DNA from: Vitis vinifera
Lineage: Eukaryota > Streptophyta > Magnoliopsida > Vitales > Vitaceae
Direction of reading: 5' to 3'
Length of the DNA: 64,000 nt
Assembly: GCF_030704535.1 (NCBI RefSeq)
Contig: NC_081808.1
Span: 21,641,501 to 21,705,500 of the forward strand
In this document: one piece after another, positions 24,303 to 36,400 of the stretch
Layout of the letters: each line of letters opens with the position of its first letter
How positions within the stretch are numbered: the first letter of the stretch is position 1
The notes under the pieces: generated by a model
Databases searched by the model: none
Told to the model about the DNA's origin: nothing
The model's input: the letters and a program-made list of their open reading frames with translations, nothing else
Program-made: the position numbers and the translations under genes

Positions 24303-26210
24303 GTTCAAGGAAACTATTATATGAGCATCAACCCACTAGGGGCTGGTGCATGCTGGTGCCAAAAAACCGCCCAGGAAAATTTACTCACCACTTCTCTTAG
24401 CTTTCACACATGAGGTATGGCTTGATTCTGCTCATGTTTTATTAATCATCATAGCCCCTTAATTTGTTAAACAATTGCTCTTACAGAATTCAGAGTCCTG
24501 GACAACATCTCATTTGATGAAATCAAGTTCCATGGAACCAAATTACAGTTTACCCCTTAATGTTGCTGTGATTACTCGTCAGGTGATTGTCTGAAATGAC
24601 AGTAGAATCTACTCTCTCTCTCTATAGCTTTTGTTTTGCAGGAGTTGGATGATGGAAGTGTGCTCCTCTGTTTGGCACATCTATCTTGTTCTGACACATT
24701 TCAAGTCAAACTCAATAAATCCTTACATCCTAACTACTGTTTGCCTGATACACAAGGTTTTTTTGCTTATTCTGTAATACCTGTCTTCAACCAACTTTGT
24801 TGTCATATTCCAACACATCCATATGTGGTTCTCTTTCAAAATGTTGAGTACAAAATTGCAGTTGAGGATCATAAAAAGATGGAAATTTGAAGTTAACAGT
24901 TCCTTTTAAGTTCTTCACCACTGGCTTTTGAAATTATAAATGTCCAGTTTAAAAAGCTAATGGATTTTGTACCTGACTATAATGACAGATCTTTTTTGTT
25001 CTTACAACTTAAAAGAATACAAGTACTTGTTTGGAGCATTGATCTGTTGAATCTTATAAGCTGCAATCAATGAAGTAATTTTGTTCCAAATAGTTAAGTA
25101 AATGGAATAGATTTACTTCTCTAATCAATATTTCATGTTGTGAAACATGGATAGGCTGGTGAAGATGTTGAATATTCTACAATGTCAAAAGTTGAACCAA
25201 GGAAGATGTTTTCTACTAGGAAAAAGGTATATGAGCTTCTTATTATGCTTTTTTTTTTTACCAGTTCTTTTTTCCTTCCTAGATATTCTATAAACTATCG
25301 GTATGTTTAGTTCTATAAAAGTGCTAAGGAAAAAAAATGTTGGGCTATGTTTGGTTCTTGGAAAATATTTAGGAAAGAAAAAAATATAATATGGAAAATG
25401 ATTTTCTCTTATTTGGTTTTACTATGGAAATATGAAAAAAAATTAAAATTAATTAGAAACTTATGTATTTTAAAATTATTAATCTTTATATATAAAAGTT
25501 AAAATAATTGAAATGAGTTTGAAAAGTCTTAAAAAAAAGGATATGAATTTGAAATGTCATATAAAAATAATTTGTTGACTTCAAATCTAATTTTTATTTT
25601 CCTTCACTTCTTTTTTAGTTTTTTTTTTTCTCTATTTTCATTCCCACAAATTTTCCAGGAACCAAACAGAGTCTATATATGCGTCGGTTGTGCTTAGTGA
25701 ATCCCCTTCTCAGACATGATTTTGGTCTGGAATTTATGTATATATGGTGGATGTAATCTTTCATAACTTGATGCCTTGATCCCTAAGATAGAATTTTTAT
25801 AGGAAAAAAAGTAGACAGTTTTTCAAGAATATGAAGGAATTGCAATTATTCGTTGGTATTAGAATCATATTTGACTCCACTTATTATTGGCTCTGGATAT
25901 GTTCTTCTTCATGCTATCCAAGAACTGTCCATGTTCCTTTTTGTAATGGATGAATTGGGATTTCCTGAAAGCATAACCTGGCTGCAAGAGTCATACCATA
26001 ATTATGAATTTAGTTTTGCTTGATTGGGATTCAAACTTGCAGATAAAGGAGATGAGTTTGTCAACAAACCAAGAGAAGTCTGAGATGACAAAGAAGACCT
26101 GGAAAGTTGAAGATGACAGTGGAGAGGAACCAACTCCACTCAAAGGAGGTCCTGTGGATAATTCAACTCTTGTTGTTGAGGTCCAATGGAGATCTGTACT
26201 TTCTTGTTGA
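24303..26210 (+). pseudogene. 3' fragment of duplicated alpha-mannosidase gene
   Basis: Five remnants match the last five exons of the upstream gene: 24303-24414, 24487-24582, 24642-24689, 25155-25226 and 26043-26210. Most splice borders are kept. The first remnant is 112 bases against 111 in the intact exon; an extra A near 24378 breaks the frame. The third lacks the donor seen in the intact copy. The last has a four-base loss (GAGGTCC against GAGCTTGGTCC) that shifts the C-terminus. Upstream exons are absent, so it cannot make an enzyme. Similarity begins about 24236, in the preceding intron. Confidence 0.93.
25343..25673. mobile_element. MITE in mannosidase pseudogene intron
   Basis: About 330 bases with inverted ends: left GGCTATGTTTGGTTCTTGG, right CCAGGAACCAAACAGAGTC. 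The ends are Tourist/Harbinger-like (TGTTTGGTT). The matching intron of the intact gene (16279-16723) lacks it, so it inserted after the duplication. It has no coding capacity. Confidence 0.6.
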
Positions 26211-26815
26211 AATTTGAAGGAGTTTTCGTTTGAGATATCATCTTCAATTTTTGGTTTAACTGAACTCTACAACAATACTTGACGGCAATATACTTTTGCT
26301 TATATAATCCATGAAGTTCTGATTTTTCTGTTCAATTCTATTTACTGGTGGGAACTTACATTGGTGAAGAAAAAAGGCCTCGGTTGAATTGAACAAGAAT
26401 ATATATTTGCCTCAAAAATTTCGAAAACAGGGTTGGGATATGATACCATGCCTGAAGGATGTTAGTGTTGGAATCCAGTAAATCCTGAAGTTGGAAGCTA
26501 CTTATGGTTTAGAACAAGGGCAGTGTTGTTTTGAAGCTGTAAGGTGTACCAAGAAGCCAATGTAAAAACACAGGCAAAAAAAGGCACAAATTGTAGCGCC
26601 ATGTCTTGCCTTAGACTCTGGCCTGGAGGTCTTGTGTGGACTTCATGAAATATGGAACTCTTTCTCAGGTTTTCAGAATGTGGAATAAAAATAGCAGCCA
26701 AATTGCAATGAGATACAACCATTAAAAACCCCCTATATTTGGTGGTAGCCACTTCCAACACCGTAAATTCTCCCGACAAGCGAGGGCATTCTTGTCATGC
26801 AAATTAAAACCATAT

Positions 26816-26835
26816 TGTACCGAACGCTGCGCGGG
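26816..26835 (+). promoter_or_regulatory. duplicated promoter block, copy B
   Basis: Exact 20-base match to 19549-19568. It lies about 100 bases before the ATG of the ERD7-like gene, so it is in the proximal promoter or 5' UTR. No convincing TATA box was seen nearby. Confidence 0.5.
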
Positions 26836-26934
26836 AAGGTCCCAAGACAGTTACGTTAAAAGTCTCTCTCCCTCTGCCATGTTCGCTCTACATAACTTCC
26901 ATTCATTTCCCAATCATTGTCTCTCGGTTCAACA

Positions 26935-29900
26935 ATGGCTTCCCAAAACCCTAACCCTAACAAACCAAACTCTCTGTATCCTGAGATCATCCAAGCGGAC
27001 CCTCCTCCCTTCATCTCAAACCCGAATTCTTCATCTTCCTCTCTCTATCCTTCCATCGACATGAGAGACTTGGTCGAAAATCTCTTCCCAGAAAACCCTC
27101 ACCCTACTGCTCCTCCTGAATCCCTTGAAGAGGTTCTCGTCATGTTACCCGGCGTCATCCTCCACCTCATCGACAAGCAGTACAGCGTCGAGCTCGCATC
27201 CGGCGATCTATCTATCATTCGTCTCTGGCAGGGGAATAACATTGTCGCCGTTCTCGCCCGCGTCGGCCAGGAGATCCAGTGGCCGTTGGCCAAAGATGAG
27301 GCGTCGGTGAAGGTTGACGGCTCGCATTACTTCTTCTCTCTTCGCGCAATGAAGGAGAATGGATCGGGGTCGGATTCGAGCGATGATGAGGGGAACGAAG
27401 GGGAGAATCGGTTGAATTATGGTTTGACGATTGTGCCCAAGGGACAGGAGCCATTGGTGGAGATGTTGGATGGAATTTTGGAGCATTACAGCAGTTTTAC
27501 CAAGGTGGTGGACGTATCAAAGGAGGGGATGGAGGTGTTGGAAGTTAAGTTGTCGCCGTTGGAGAAGGACAAGGAGTTGTCGGAAGAAAGGAGCTCTGCG
27601 TACTGGACGACATTGGCACCTAATGTGGAGGATTATAGTGGGACTGCAGCCAGGTTGATTGCTGCCGGATCTGGGCAGCTGGTCAAGGGGATTTTGTGGT
27701 GTGGGGATGTGACCGTGGATAGGTTGAAATGGGGGAATGAGTTTTTGAAGAAAAGGATGTCGCCTGCTTCCAACACGGAGATTAGTCCCCAAACTATGAA
27801 GAATATGAAAAGGTTTGGATTGCTATTTTTCTATATACACTTGTTTTTACATTGCTCATCTGTTTTAATATTGTTTTTGTTTTGTTTTGCTTTGTTTTTT
27901 TTTTAGTTGTACCTGCAGTTTGGACTCCCTGTCTCTCACTTAGTTGTTTGTTTGCACTTCTATATTTATTTTGTCATTCATGACAAAACTTAAGGTTGTT
28001 TTATGTTTGTCTATCCAATACAAATTGAATATGAAGGTAAAATCCAGTCATGGAAGATGACCAAAAATAGCATCCACCTCACATATGGTGGTAATTTTTT
28101 GGAAGAGTATCATTTAGGGAAATATTTAAAAGGGTGGCATTATTATCTGAGCTGTCTAATAAACTGCTGGGTTCACTATGGACATTGTTGAGAATGGCCC
28201 GAGGTGCACATGAGCGAGTGAGACCCAAACTATTTTATAAAAACTATAAATTTGGACATGCAATGTTTATTATATGCCTATGTATCATCAAATATGTTAT
28301 ATTAAAATAAGGATTCAGGATTTAGGAAAAAGGAAAAGAAAAAGAGGAAAAAAAAGAAAAGAAAAGAGACAAAATACACCTCTTCAACAAACTGAGCCCT
28401 AGTAGACGAGGTATAACAGCAGGGGGAGTTGTTGCACCTTGGTTCTAGGTGCACCTTTAACAACTATTATGTGGGAGTAATAAAACATTGCCTGTGAAAA
28501 CACTGCCATTTCCAGAATTGATCTTTTGGACCCTCACTATCCAGTAGTGGTCTGTTTTCTTCAATTTTGACCTGTCTTGAGTGATGGACCTTCACCTTGG
28601 GTGCTATGTTATTGTTAAAAAATAGGTCCATTTAAGTTCCAACCAGTATGCTTTGATTATTTTACAAGTTCATCTAGCACGAACATTAGGCGGGGACTTA
28701 GATGCTGATTAGCTCTCAGGGTCTTTTTGGTCTTCCTAGGAGTAGTTGCTTAATACTAAACAGCCACATATGATTTTATGCTTTTACTGTTCCTGTAGGG
28801 TAGAGAGAGTCACATTGGTGACTGAGAAAGTAGCTACTGGGGTCCTCTCTGGAGTTGTGAAGGTTTCTGGATTCTTCACAGGTTCTGTGGCAAACTCAAG
28901 AGTTGGCAAGAAATTTTTTGGCTTCATGCCTGGAGAAATGGTCCTTGCTTCTCTGGATGGATTTAGTATGTTGATCATCTCAAACTCTTTATGCTATTAT
29001 GCTCATTAATAAGAGATATTGCTGGAGAAAATGGTTAATAACCTTTGTTTACACCTTTATTTATTTTATGCGCTAGAACAATGTGTGTTCTATATATGTA
29101 AGTATAAATTTGGGATTGTCATGCAATGAAATTACATTAAACACAGCTCTTTTCTGGAAGTTGAAAATTATTAGCTTTAGTTTTTGAGGACAAATCACTA
29201 CGACACTGCTTGTGAATAGATAAGATAAACAAATTTGAAATTTCACCATGTTGTTCCAGCCTTCAAGGATTAAGCTGGTTATTTGAGTTAAGATACATTG
29301 AATGGGGTGAAAGTTGATATTTCACACTGTGTAGATCGTATGATATTGGATATGGGAAAGGGACAATTTATATGTTTTTTCATCTTACAAGGGATCAAAC
29401 TTGTTGATAATTTGAATTCCATGCACCCGGCTCCTGTCAAATTATAGACATTTAGCATTCTTTCTATCTGGAATAGTTCCTTTTGCATGAACATTATCTT
29501 CATATATGTTTTAATTTCCAAGCTTGATATTCCCAGAGAGCAAGCTTAGCTCTCTTCACAGTCTTACAATAGATTTATATGAAGTAAACATGCTGCCCAA
29601 GAGGTAGCTGGTCCAACAGGAAGGGAGTTTATTCAAGTTCTCTGCTTACTTTAGCAACCTATGTGATATAGGCAGATCGGTTTGCAAAGCCCTGATCTAT
29701 GCTTTTCCATGATGGAATATGTCTATAGTGCTTATATAGGAAATCAAGCACTTGAATTATCTGCATCTTAAGCAATATCTAGATCAAGTTAATGGAAAAT
29801 CATAAGCCCATCTATCCTATAGAATATGGTTTCACTTCTTTCCAATGATAATTTAATGGATATTTATGTCAGTCCCAAACCCCTCCACCACTGGACTCCC

Positions 29901-30771
29901 CCAACCTTCCAACACCAGCACACACTCACACGAAGCCCCAAAATAGGAGTGAATTGTGTGGAAATAAGTTCATTTACTGCATCTAAACTTTTAAGACAAG
30001 TACAATTGTTCCTAGGTCAACATTACCCTAGATTAAATTTTTATTGGTGCTTTCCACATGTGTATGGCTCTGCTTCCTAATGCAGTTTATTTTGTTTTAT
30101 TTTATTTTTGTGTATTTTTTTCTTTTTTTTTTACCTCTCGTGAAATAGGTAAGGTCTGTGATGCGGTTGAAGTAGCCGGAAGGAATGTTATGTCAACATC
30201 ATCCACTGTGACCACTGGACTTGTGTCACATAGGTAGACTTCACATGATATTTTTTATTTTAAAGCATTCAGGAAAAAGAAGTAAAATACAATAGAAATC
30301 AGCCAAGTCTTTAGGACCCTCTCTATTCAATGGGACTATTTCTTCCCCCATTATATACTTCTAATTTTTTGCCAGCAGTAATAACTGGAGTTTTGTCTAT
30401 CCTTGATATATATTATTGATTTCAAAACTAAGGCCCTGTTTGGAAATTTCCAGATAGAGTAAAACAACAGTATTTTTTTTTTTTGGTTACTTTTTCTTTG
30501 ACGTAACAGAGTAAAAGAACAGTAAGACATTATCCTTCTGTAAGGATGAACTCATAAATTTGGAGGGCTGCATTTACGATGATGCAGGTATGGGGAGCAA
30601 GCAGGTCAGGCAACAAATACAGGGCTTGATGCTGCAGGTCATGCTGTAGGGGCTGCATGGGCTGTTTTTAAGATCCGGAAAGCTTTCAACCCAAAAAGTG
30701 TTATTAAACCTACCAGCCTGGCTGCTGCTAAAGCTGCTGCAGCTGAGAAGGTGGCTAAGAGATCCAAGTAA
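26935..30771 (+). CDS. ERD7-like: senescence/dehydration-associated protein, ERD7-like
   Basis: Four exons, 26935-27812, 28799-28965, 30149-30233 and 30588-30771, give 437 residues. Residues about 1-60 are Pro/Ser/Asn-rich and probably disordered. A conserved block around 60-130 has MLPGVILHLI and LWQGNNIVAVLARVG. An acidic Ser/Asp/Glu linker follows near 140-155. The C-terminal senescence domain (PF06911 type) runs from about 210 to 420, with TLAPNVEDYSGTAARLIAAGSGQ, MPGEMVLASLDGF, STVTTGLVSHRYG and an Ala-rich, Lys-rich tail. Family members respond to dehydration, cold and ageing and bind membrane lipids; their exact biochemical role is not settled. The ATG follows TTCAACA and is the first in frame. 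It is the intact partner of the 19.6-kb remnant. Confidence 0.93.
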
Positions 30772-33240
30772 CCGTTGATAGGATGTGATTATTGAAATTT
30801 TGATTGCTGCTGTGCATATTGTTAATCTGTAGGTGAAAGTTTCAGTGTGTGTACCTTCTTTGTAGTTATATTATTTGTTTGTTTTATGTTGTAAGGATTA
30901 CATGAATGTGAGTTTGTCACAAGAATCAACTGGAAAACGATTTTATTGGATTGGGCCTCTCCAAAGTTAGGTTTAAAGGATGAGTTACTAGTTATCTAGG
31001 GTCGATTTGGACATACTCAAAACTTCCTGCTGAAATTGAATGGTCCCAGTAAAAGGTCATTAATCCAGACAGTGCCGAGGAAGAGGAAGGGAGCCATCAC
31101 CAAACCAAATGTTGCATGTAGGTTTGATACAAACTCAAAGAGCCAGACCGATCTGAAGTAATCTGTGGCATTTTCCTTGGAGTTCTGGGATGGAGAAATT
31201 AAGAAGTGCCCCCAGGTTGGTTTGATTTTGGATTTCCTTATCTGATGAAAAATTATAGTTGGAACCAACATGAAAATGGGTGTTCCCACTGCCCAGCACT
31301 CCCATGGTGTAAGTGGGATTACTAGTTCTCAACTATGAGGGTGTGTTAGGTGAATATATGAGGAGAGACGGTTCCTAGTATTTCACTAGTCAAAAGTAAA
31401 TATCGTTTTCGTTGGCTTGGGCAGGGCATGTAGAGAGACAAGGCAGAATATATGTGTTTGGTAGCGTGATTCAGAAGATCGTGCTGCTTTATTCTGGTGC
31501 TTGTATCAGCATCAACAAGGATCCTTGCCAATGGGGCCATGATATCTTGGGGGACTTTTTTCAAGATCAGGTATGGGATCAACACTTGTTGAGGAGATAG
31601 GGTTGATGGCAATACCCTTTGCTTCAAGCATTACACTGAGGGGCCCCGCCTGTCATAATCAAACAATTTGGTGGAACCCAACAACTCTTTGATGATTGAC
31701 AAGAGTAGACCACATTAGAATACGTGGTTGACTCACAAGATTGGTTACGAGTATGAGTGAAGATGAGTATATACCACACTTATGACCGTACATAAAAGGG
31801 GTTGGCTGGCATCAACGTGGGGATGAAGAGATGAGTATGTGTGAGTTTGTGTTCCTTTTAATTTGCTCCACTAGCTCCCTCAATGGCCATGGACTTTTTC
31901 AACCTCAGTCCACATAAACGAATCAGATCTTCCTTTAGTGGACAAACACACCCTCAATTATCAAATGGTTCATCCACCCACACACCTTGCCATCCCATGC
32001 CGGTCTTTTCTTTTTCTATTATTTCTTTTTCCTACAGAAATGGGCTTTGCGAAAGAGAAAGCTAAACCTGAAAATGAAACCTAGATTTTTCTTTTACCTC
32101 CCAAGATAATCTCAAAGGAAGAGGACAGCAGACCTATGAAGGAAATCTGCTCTGGCTTTACAAGTTTAAGGATAAAGGATTCCCAGCGCTACATCAATAA
32201 GACAAGAAAACCAGGACCAATAAATTAACTCAAGATATTTATTCCCACTAATCCCCTTTGTTACTTTAAACTTTAAAAGGTGAAACACGCGCCGGTGCCT
32301 TAGCTTCAGTGGGTGTTAATAAGCAAAGCAATCCATATAACCCTCCCCTACGGACGGGGATGATGGATTACTGAGTTGGAATCACTAATTTTATGTTCTA
32401 GAGGCTATGATGCATGCCTAGTCAAGCCACATAATGCACACCCATGCTTTGTGTGATTAAATTTAGCCGCCCCTTGCTATCGGACCCGCACTACCCCCCT
32501 CTGGAGATAAGATCAACACCTAGTCTTATTCTTATTATTACTTTTAACCCATTTTTTAATTTGCGATTTGCCTTTTGTGGGACTAATTTGACTCTACATG
32601 AAGCTCATAGGCTATGCCTTGTAAGTTGTAAGTCACTAAATTGTAACCCCATCCCTTATGCCGCAACCCGGATCTCCAGGATTCCCATATGGCCAAATTG
32701 CCCATCTCATCATTTGATAAGCCGTAATAACTAATTATTATTATTTTTTCTCTTTCTTTCTTTTTTATGGTTTTTTTTTTCGGAAAATTAATTGCTTGGG
32801 CGATTACCCAGTATTGACGACTTGTAATTTGATGGGGATTATTGTAGTTGGATCACATCATTAAAACTCTTATTTCTTGAACATTCCCCAACTCACTCCA
32901 CTCAGAGAGAACACCTACCGCTTAGGCAATAGACAGAAGGTGACCACCCCAGAAAAGGAAAGAATTTGACACCTTGAACCTTTATGTTTCCAACCATGGG
33001 CCAATAGCATAGTTCCCATAGTCGACATGGGGCACACCCAGGATTGTAGTGATCTGAATCTATTTCCTGCTTAAATTCCCATAATTAACGGTCAAATTTA
33101 GCAAAGACATTTGCAAAAAGGAGGGAGGTGTGGATGAGGAATAAGACCACACCCTCACTTTGGAACATTGCAAACAAATGTGCCTTCATAAAGTGGGAAA
33201 TGACACCAGCAGTAAAATAAACCACAAACCCAAGAATTCT
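30772..33240. other. intergenic region, no gene seen
   Basis: The left part is probable 3' UTR of the ERD7-like gene; the right part is upstream DNA of the histidine kinase. Short frames on both strands have no domain and no splice partners. Pyrimidine-rich stretches occur at 31880-32010 and 32440-32700. Confidence 0.5.
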
Positions 33241-33242
33241 CT

Positions 33243-33245
33243 ATT

Positions 33246-33279
<34 letters not shown>

Positions 33280-33280
33280 A
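33243..33280 (+). repeat. CT microsatellite in histidine kinase 5' region
   Basis: A CT/TTCT-rich run about 130-170 bases before the chosen ATG, probably in the 5' UTR or core promoter. Such Y-patch/CT runs are common near plant transcription starts. Confidence 0.7.
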
Positions 33281-33409
33281 AACATTGTTGCTAATCATAT
33301 ACTGGAAGCTCGTTTCATTTTCATAGTCCCGAAAGAAGAAGGTGTGGCAGAGAAAGCAAATAGAACCCACCCTGTAAGTTTTGAATCTCCACCGTCTCCA
33401 ACCGAGCCA

Positions 33410-36400
33410 ATGGGGTCACACCTGAGAAGGGTCTTCAACAGAATCTCTGGTTTTGTCAGTCCTTGGAGAAGAAACCAAGCTCCTCATGGTCGAAGAATTT
33501 TCCATAGGGAAGTCCAACAAGAAGAATTCCAGTATCCAAGTAACAGTTGTCTCTCATCCTACTACAGTGTCTTCGTTGCTCGCCTTGCTATCATGGTTGG
33601 TGGAAATTTTCTTTGCACTTTAGTATAATGAATTTGTGGTATTGTTATGACAATTAACTCGGATATGAACTATACAATTAGACATGCCTGTGAATATTGA
33701 TGTGCATAACTTAGTATGATTAATCTTGATGATGCACATTAAATTATCTTGAATGCAATCATCTTATGCCTGCTAAGGCTCAAGAGGAATATTTCAGACA
33801 TGAGGGGTAGAGCATCTTGGTAAGGAATAGCCACTGTGTCAACTTAATGGCAGAACTATATGGTCACCCACAATCCATGAAACGTTCCCATCTCTGCTTA
33901 AGCAATACTAGTTCATTGCCTTCTCCCAGTTGCTTGAGATTCTACTGATGCTGTTCTTATCTTTGGCCTCATATCCCCTTTCCCAGCCGTAATTGTGCAC
34001 TTGATTTTTTGCCTCTTCCAGCAATAAAGGAATAATTTGTGTATTTTCCTTTTTCATGAACTGTAAGATATTCCGTCTTTTGTAAACTACAAGAACTTAT
34101 TCTGTATTGGAAAATATAATTTCTGTGTATACGTAGAAACACCAATTTGGAGGATCAACAAATTACCTTGTGTTCATGGTTTTCTGCAGGTCATGCTAGC
34201 TATTTTAATTGGACTGCTAACAATCTTGACATGGCACTTCACAAGGATCTATACAACGAAATCCATAAACAGCTTAGCATACGGCCTTCGCTATGAACTT
34301 CTACAGCGTCCCATATTAAGAATGTGGAACATCTTGAATTCTACTGTTGAAATAACAACAGCCCAGGTTAAGCTGTCAGAGTATGTAATCAAACGGTATA
34401 GCAAACCCACTACTCAAGCACAACAAGTTGAGGTTGATTACTTAGCCATTCTTCTGTTAAAATTGTTATTCCTCAATATTTTCTGGTCTGTTGGGCAATA
34501 GTGTTCATTAACATTTTGATTCTGACTCTGAGCAGCTGTATGAAGTGATGAGGGATGTAACATGGGCACTATTTGCAAGCCGTAAAGCTCTCAATGCGAT
34601 AACCATAAACTACAGGAACGGTTTTGTCCAGGCTTTTCATAGAGATCACAGGAGTAACAATACATTCTACATCTTCTCTGATCTTGTCAATTATTCAATC
34701 AGTGGGTCTTACAATTCCAATACACTGTCATCTCATCAAGGGTGGAATGATCAATCCATACACAGTAACATTTCAGCAATTTGGTATCATGTGCCACTAG
34801 ATCCTGTATCTGGTGAGAGAATAGGAAAGCCAAAAGCAATCCCTCCAGATGATCAAATCAACATTGCAGGCCTATCACAAGTTCCCGATGGTGTAGCTTC
34901 CTGGCATGTAGCAGTTAGCAAGTATACAGATTCACCGTTACTTTCAGCAGCATTGCCAGTTTGGGATCCATCCAATCAAAGTATAGTGGCTGTTGTAGGT
35001 GTCACAACAGCACTCTATAGTGTCGGCCAGCTGATGAAAGAACTTGTGGAAGTTCACAGTGGGCACATTTATTTGACCTCTCAAGAGGGATATTTACTAG
35101 CTACTTCAACAAATGCTCCTTTGTTAACAAATTCATCAACTGGGCCGAAGCTTATGCTGGCTATCGATTCTGAGGATCGAGTCATACGCTTGGGAGCTGA
35201 GTGGCTCCAAAGAACCTATGGCTACAAATTTCCTCCAAGTCATGTGGTTCACGTGGAGAATGCCAAGCTTGGTCATGAGCATTATTATATTGACTCGTTT
35301 TTTCTAAATTTAAAGAGACTTCCCATGGTAAGTTTTTTAACTATGTTTACTCCTACCTTGCATCAAAACTTAGGTTCTACGGTTTCAAGAACTTGTAGGA
35401 AGGTGTTGGAGACCAGGTAGAAGAGTTTACAAATGGAGTGCTTTGTGTTTCGTTATGCTAAAGAATGCCAATGCTTTCATTTGTTGGTTGATTGGCTCAT
35501 GTTATATATTATTATAAGCTATCAAGAAATTAAAAAAGGTAACACTTTGTGCAGGTGGGGGTTATCATCATTCCAAGAAAATACATAATGGGGAAGGTCG
35601 AGGAGAGAGCCCTCAAAACATTGATCATACTAATATCTGCATCTCTGTGTATTTTAGTCATTGGATGTGTTTGCATTTTGATATTGACAAATGGAGTGTC
35701 AAAAGAAATGAAACTAAGAGCAGAGCTGATAAGCCATCTTGATGCAAGAAGGCGGGCTGAGGCATCAAGCAACTATAAAAGCCAGTTTTTAGCAAACATG
35801 AGGTTAGTATTAATCTGACTTTTAGATTATACTGACAAATAGTTTATGACATGGAGTGAATTTATTTATTGGAGGAACGAGAATGATAGACCAGAGGATA
35901 TCTTCCAATGGGGTTAGCAGCATCAAATATGACTCAATTTAAGCATAACACATGGGAACATGAACTTATATTTAATTAGTTAAATGACCTTTAAATAATA
36001 GACCACACTTTTTATCAGTTGAAAAACAATTCCCTTATAGTGATGAAAGCTTCATTCTCATTTGAGTACTTTTCCAATGATATAAATTTTCTTTCCTTTT
36101 CTTCTTTTTTTTTTTTTTTTTTTTTCTTTCTTTTCCATAGAAGATTTCCATTCAAATTATGACATGACACCCAGTTTCAGGTCTAATTCCTTGTTTCCAT
36201 TAATTTCCACCTTGCCTTTGGTCTGCAGATTCTTATTGAAACTGATATTATACATGCTTGATTGGTCTGCTGATGTGCATCTTGATATCTAACCTTCACT
36301 GTTTCTTTAGATGTTTATTTCTTTCTTAGGAAACTGTAGGCTATATGCTTGAGGACTCATCTGAGTTTTATGTCAGTTACTATGGGAGATTAATTATTGT

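Noticed and set aside
27208..27792. Frames on the minus strand of the ERD7-like exon
   Set aside because: Shadows of the coding strand.
31340..31630. Paired frames of 62-93 codons
   Set aside because: No domain, no conserved motif and no promoter-like context.
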